Of a stretch of 31,445 bases of DNA, positions 29,506 through 31,445 are shown in pieces (the first letter of the stretch is position 1; the number at the start of each line of letters is the position of its first letter). The stretch lies in NCBI GenBank assembly GCA_003550305.1, contig QKYT01001035.1, positions 1 to 31,445 of the forward strand, given 5' to 3'. This DNA is from Glomus cerebriforme (taxonomy: Eukaryota; Glomeromycota; Glomeromycetes; Glomerales; Glomeraceae). The translations under genes and the position numbers were made by a program. The notes under the pieces are model-generated. The model was not told the DNA's origin. It was given only the letters and a program-made list of their open reading frames with translations, and searched no databases.

Positions 29506-30310
29506 TTGAAAATCATACGAACAATAGGTAAAAGTGATTATCATCCACGTGATAATGCAAATTTGGAAAACTTATTTTCTTTATTAATACATAAATATCT
29601 GTTTCAAATCGATAAAAAAAAATTTTTGGTCATTAAATCTGCGGTCAAAACCTCAATCTCAACTTATTAACAATTAACCAAATAATAAAAAGGAATGGAT
29701 GTACGGAAATTCGTACTTTTGTAGCAAGATTTTTTTATACAATAAGATTTTAATGAATTCATTTGCTGACATATTTAGGTCCTTTTATCGCAATTTTGGC
29801 GTAAATACATATAAACTAGGGAATGAAAACTATTTTTAAGTCCGGAGTAAAAAAAATCTACAATCATAATTCATTTAATGACCACGTGATGAAAATATTA
29901 ACTTGGTTGTACCACATCTCTAGGTTATACTAGGGCTCCATTAGTACGAAAACCTGAATTCGCCAGTACAAGGTTACGATTATGCTCAATAATACAAAAA
30001 AAAAACAATCTGTACAATTAGCGAATGGACAATAGTAATATAAATTTTAATATTAATAATTTAAAATACAGTGGGAAATTCAGAAATCATTTAGGATTGT
30101 TCTCTCTCTTATTGTCATGGCTATATTATTATTTTTAACTATTTGCTAACTACTTTATGTTAACAATTATTTTTTTAAAAGATAATTTTAGATATTAAAT
30201 TATTATTTTCTATGTACGATATAATAGTTATTAAATTCTTTAAAATATACCGACAATAAAGACAGTAAGTTATTTTGTGCGTGATGTATTATTGTTCGTA
30301 TGATTTTCAA
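29506..30310. repeat. Segment bounded by 21-bp inverted repeats
   Basis: Positions 29506-29526 and 30290-30310 are perfect reverse complements (core TTGAAAATCATACGAACAATA) lying about 760 bases apart. Outside both arms a GTGTC word recurs in the same relative order, so the shared unit is probably larger but diverged. The interior is AT-rich and non-coding. This could be two dispersed copies of one repeat in opposite orientation, or a degenerate MITE-like element. No clear target-site duplication is seen. Confidence 0.55.
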
Positions 30311-30424
30311 GTCATAGTCATGGACACTCGTACAGAACAATGTTAAAATTTGGATTAGATTCTTTTAATTGTTCTGTTCATGAATAGACAAAAAAAATGT
30401 ATAAAATACTCTGCTTGCAATCAT

Positions 30425-30592
30425 CTCTCAGCAAAATTCAAACCTTTCTTAAATCTTCTCATTCTATAAAGCACAAATAAAATGAATCCAATTGTTAAAC
30501 CTACTGCTGAGGTCACTGAAAAACCAAAAAGTGATCCGCTCTGTTCTATCATGTAATAAAGCATCATATAATCAGGTGCCGTGAACATTGAA
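30425..30592 (-). pseudogene. Membrane-anchor exon, copy B
   Basis: On the minus strand an open frame gives FTAPDYMMLYYMIEQSGSLF, then GFSVTSAVGLTIGFILFVLY (a membrane helix), a basic tail (RMRRFKKG) and a stop near 30428. It aligns with copy A (about 25115-25315) over the helix and tail, in both DNA and peptide, including a shared GGCACCTG upstream. Unlike copy A it has no internal stop. No upstream exons or start codon are apparent, so it is a detached terminal exon or a relic. Confidence 0.5.
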
Positions 30593-31445
30593 CAATGGAA
30601 AATAATTATTTATAAACTTTCTATCCTCACACTATTTAATTTATGGGCGGTCTAATTTCCTTTGATAATAAACAAATAATAGTAAAATATTTATAATTAA
30701 TTTGTTTCTTTAATAAATTATAAATTTTAACCAAAGTTTTTCAAAATTCAAAACTCGAATTATTTATAATAACCATATTCTGAATCAAATTTCACAATTA
30801 CTGTAACCGTGTAATGGATACACGATTTTAGAATACAAATTTCTTAAATTTCTTATATATAATAATACAAAGTTGTTTAATTTTATTTACTAAATTTATT
30901 AATAAATTATTTATTTTTATGTTTCATTGATATTTTTCAAATGGTATCAACACGTTTCTTGACAGTTAAAATTATATTAAAATTTTTAAATAAATGATAA
31001 TTTTAAATATTAATAAAGCACAATTAAAAAAATTCACGTTCGATCTATAAAAACATAATCGACAAAACTACTAAATGAGATCTAATAAATTTTAACACAA
31101 TGGGTAAATCAAAATTTATTTGATATTTAATATTAATTTTAAATTACTTCCAAAGACTTTAAATAGGAGAACGTTCTTGCAAATTTGTTCGTTATATTTG
31201 ACTTTGAAAAATTCCTTTACCCAAACTAAGATTAGCCCTCTAATTAGCATTGTTTTATCATTATTATTATAATTATTTGCACATATTCTTTTATACTTCG
31301 TATTTTGCTTGATTACTTAGAAGAAAAATGCGAAATATAACATAGCAAGATAAGCCAGAATATATAAATTAGGACATTACTTAATCTCTCCATCGGTGAT
31401 TGTCACTGTCTATTATTAATTTTTAATAATTTATATATAAAATTA
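30593..31445. other. Gene-free AT-rich end of the window
   Basis: No coding frame, RNA gene, repeat or regulatory element could be supported. The region might hold missing upstream sequence of copy B, but I see no exon with consistent splice sites. Confidence 0.5.

Overview
The window is a piece of an extremely AT-rich fungal nuclear genome. The genes have short GT-AG introns of about 60-95 bp, and several protein families present look like those expanded in arbuscular mycorrhizal fungi. The best fit is Glomeromycotina, most likely a Rhizophagus irregularis-type genome; this is inferred from family resemblance and composition, not from a search. Scattered N bases (10488, 10526, 10577, 10661, 10663, 26329, 26765) show the assembly is imperfect in places.

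Region 1 (1-8166) is almost entirely one full-length but dead non-LTR retrotransposon (LINE) on the minus strand, about 7.9 kb. ORF1 carries RRM-like segments, a CCHC zinc knuckle, a polar region and an acidic tail. ORF2 carries an APE endonuclease, a reverse transcriptase, RNase H and a C-terminal zinc-finger-like motif. A near-perfect 17-bp target-site duplication flanks it (215-231 and 8150-8166). Just beyond lies a second, independent retroposed insertion (8415 to about 9604) with a perfect duplication of up to 18 bp, a poly(A) tail, a polyadenylation signal and an unrecognised 226-codon ORF.

Region 2 (about 9.6-17.1 kb) is a graveyard. It holds a decayed multi-exon ion-channel-family gene (minus strand, 10344 to about 12680), a protein-kinase N-lobe relic near 16.8-17.0 kb, small coding fragments, a diverged T-rich tandem repeat with palindromic cores (about 13.5-13.96 kb), and two weak small-gene candidates.

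Region 3 (17.7-24.05 kb) is the living part: a three-exon seven-transmembrane protein gene (+), a seven-exon glycogen synthase gene (+, 667 aa when spliced) and an intronless F-box/LRR-like protein gene (-). Only glycogen synthase has a clear metabolic role: it extends storage glycogen from UDP-glucose. No operon-like cooperation between neighbours is expected or seen.

Region 4 (24.1-31.4 kb) is again mostly non-genic. It has two paralogous decayed membrane-anchor exons (about 25.12-25.31 and 30.43-30.59 kb), an eight-copy 46-bp minisatellite, a 5'-truncated LINE relic with a candidate 3' hairpin, a Gln/Asn/Ser-rich decayed reading frame, and inverted repeats near 29.45-30.31 kb.

A theme runs through the dead sequences. 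Most in-frame stops sit where a Gln (CAA/CAG) or Arg (CGA) codon could have become TAA/TAG/TGA by a C-to-T change, which suggests cytosine-deamination-type decay of repeats and duplicated families while the single-copy genes stay intact.
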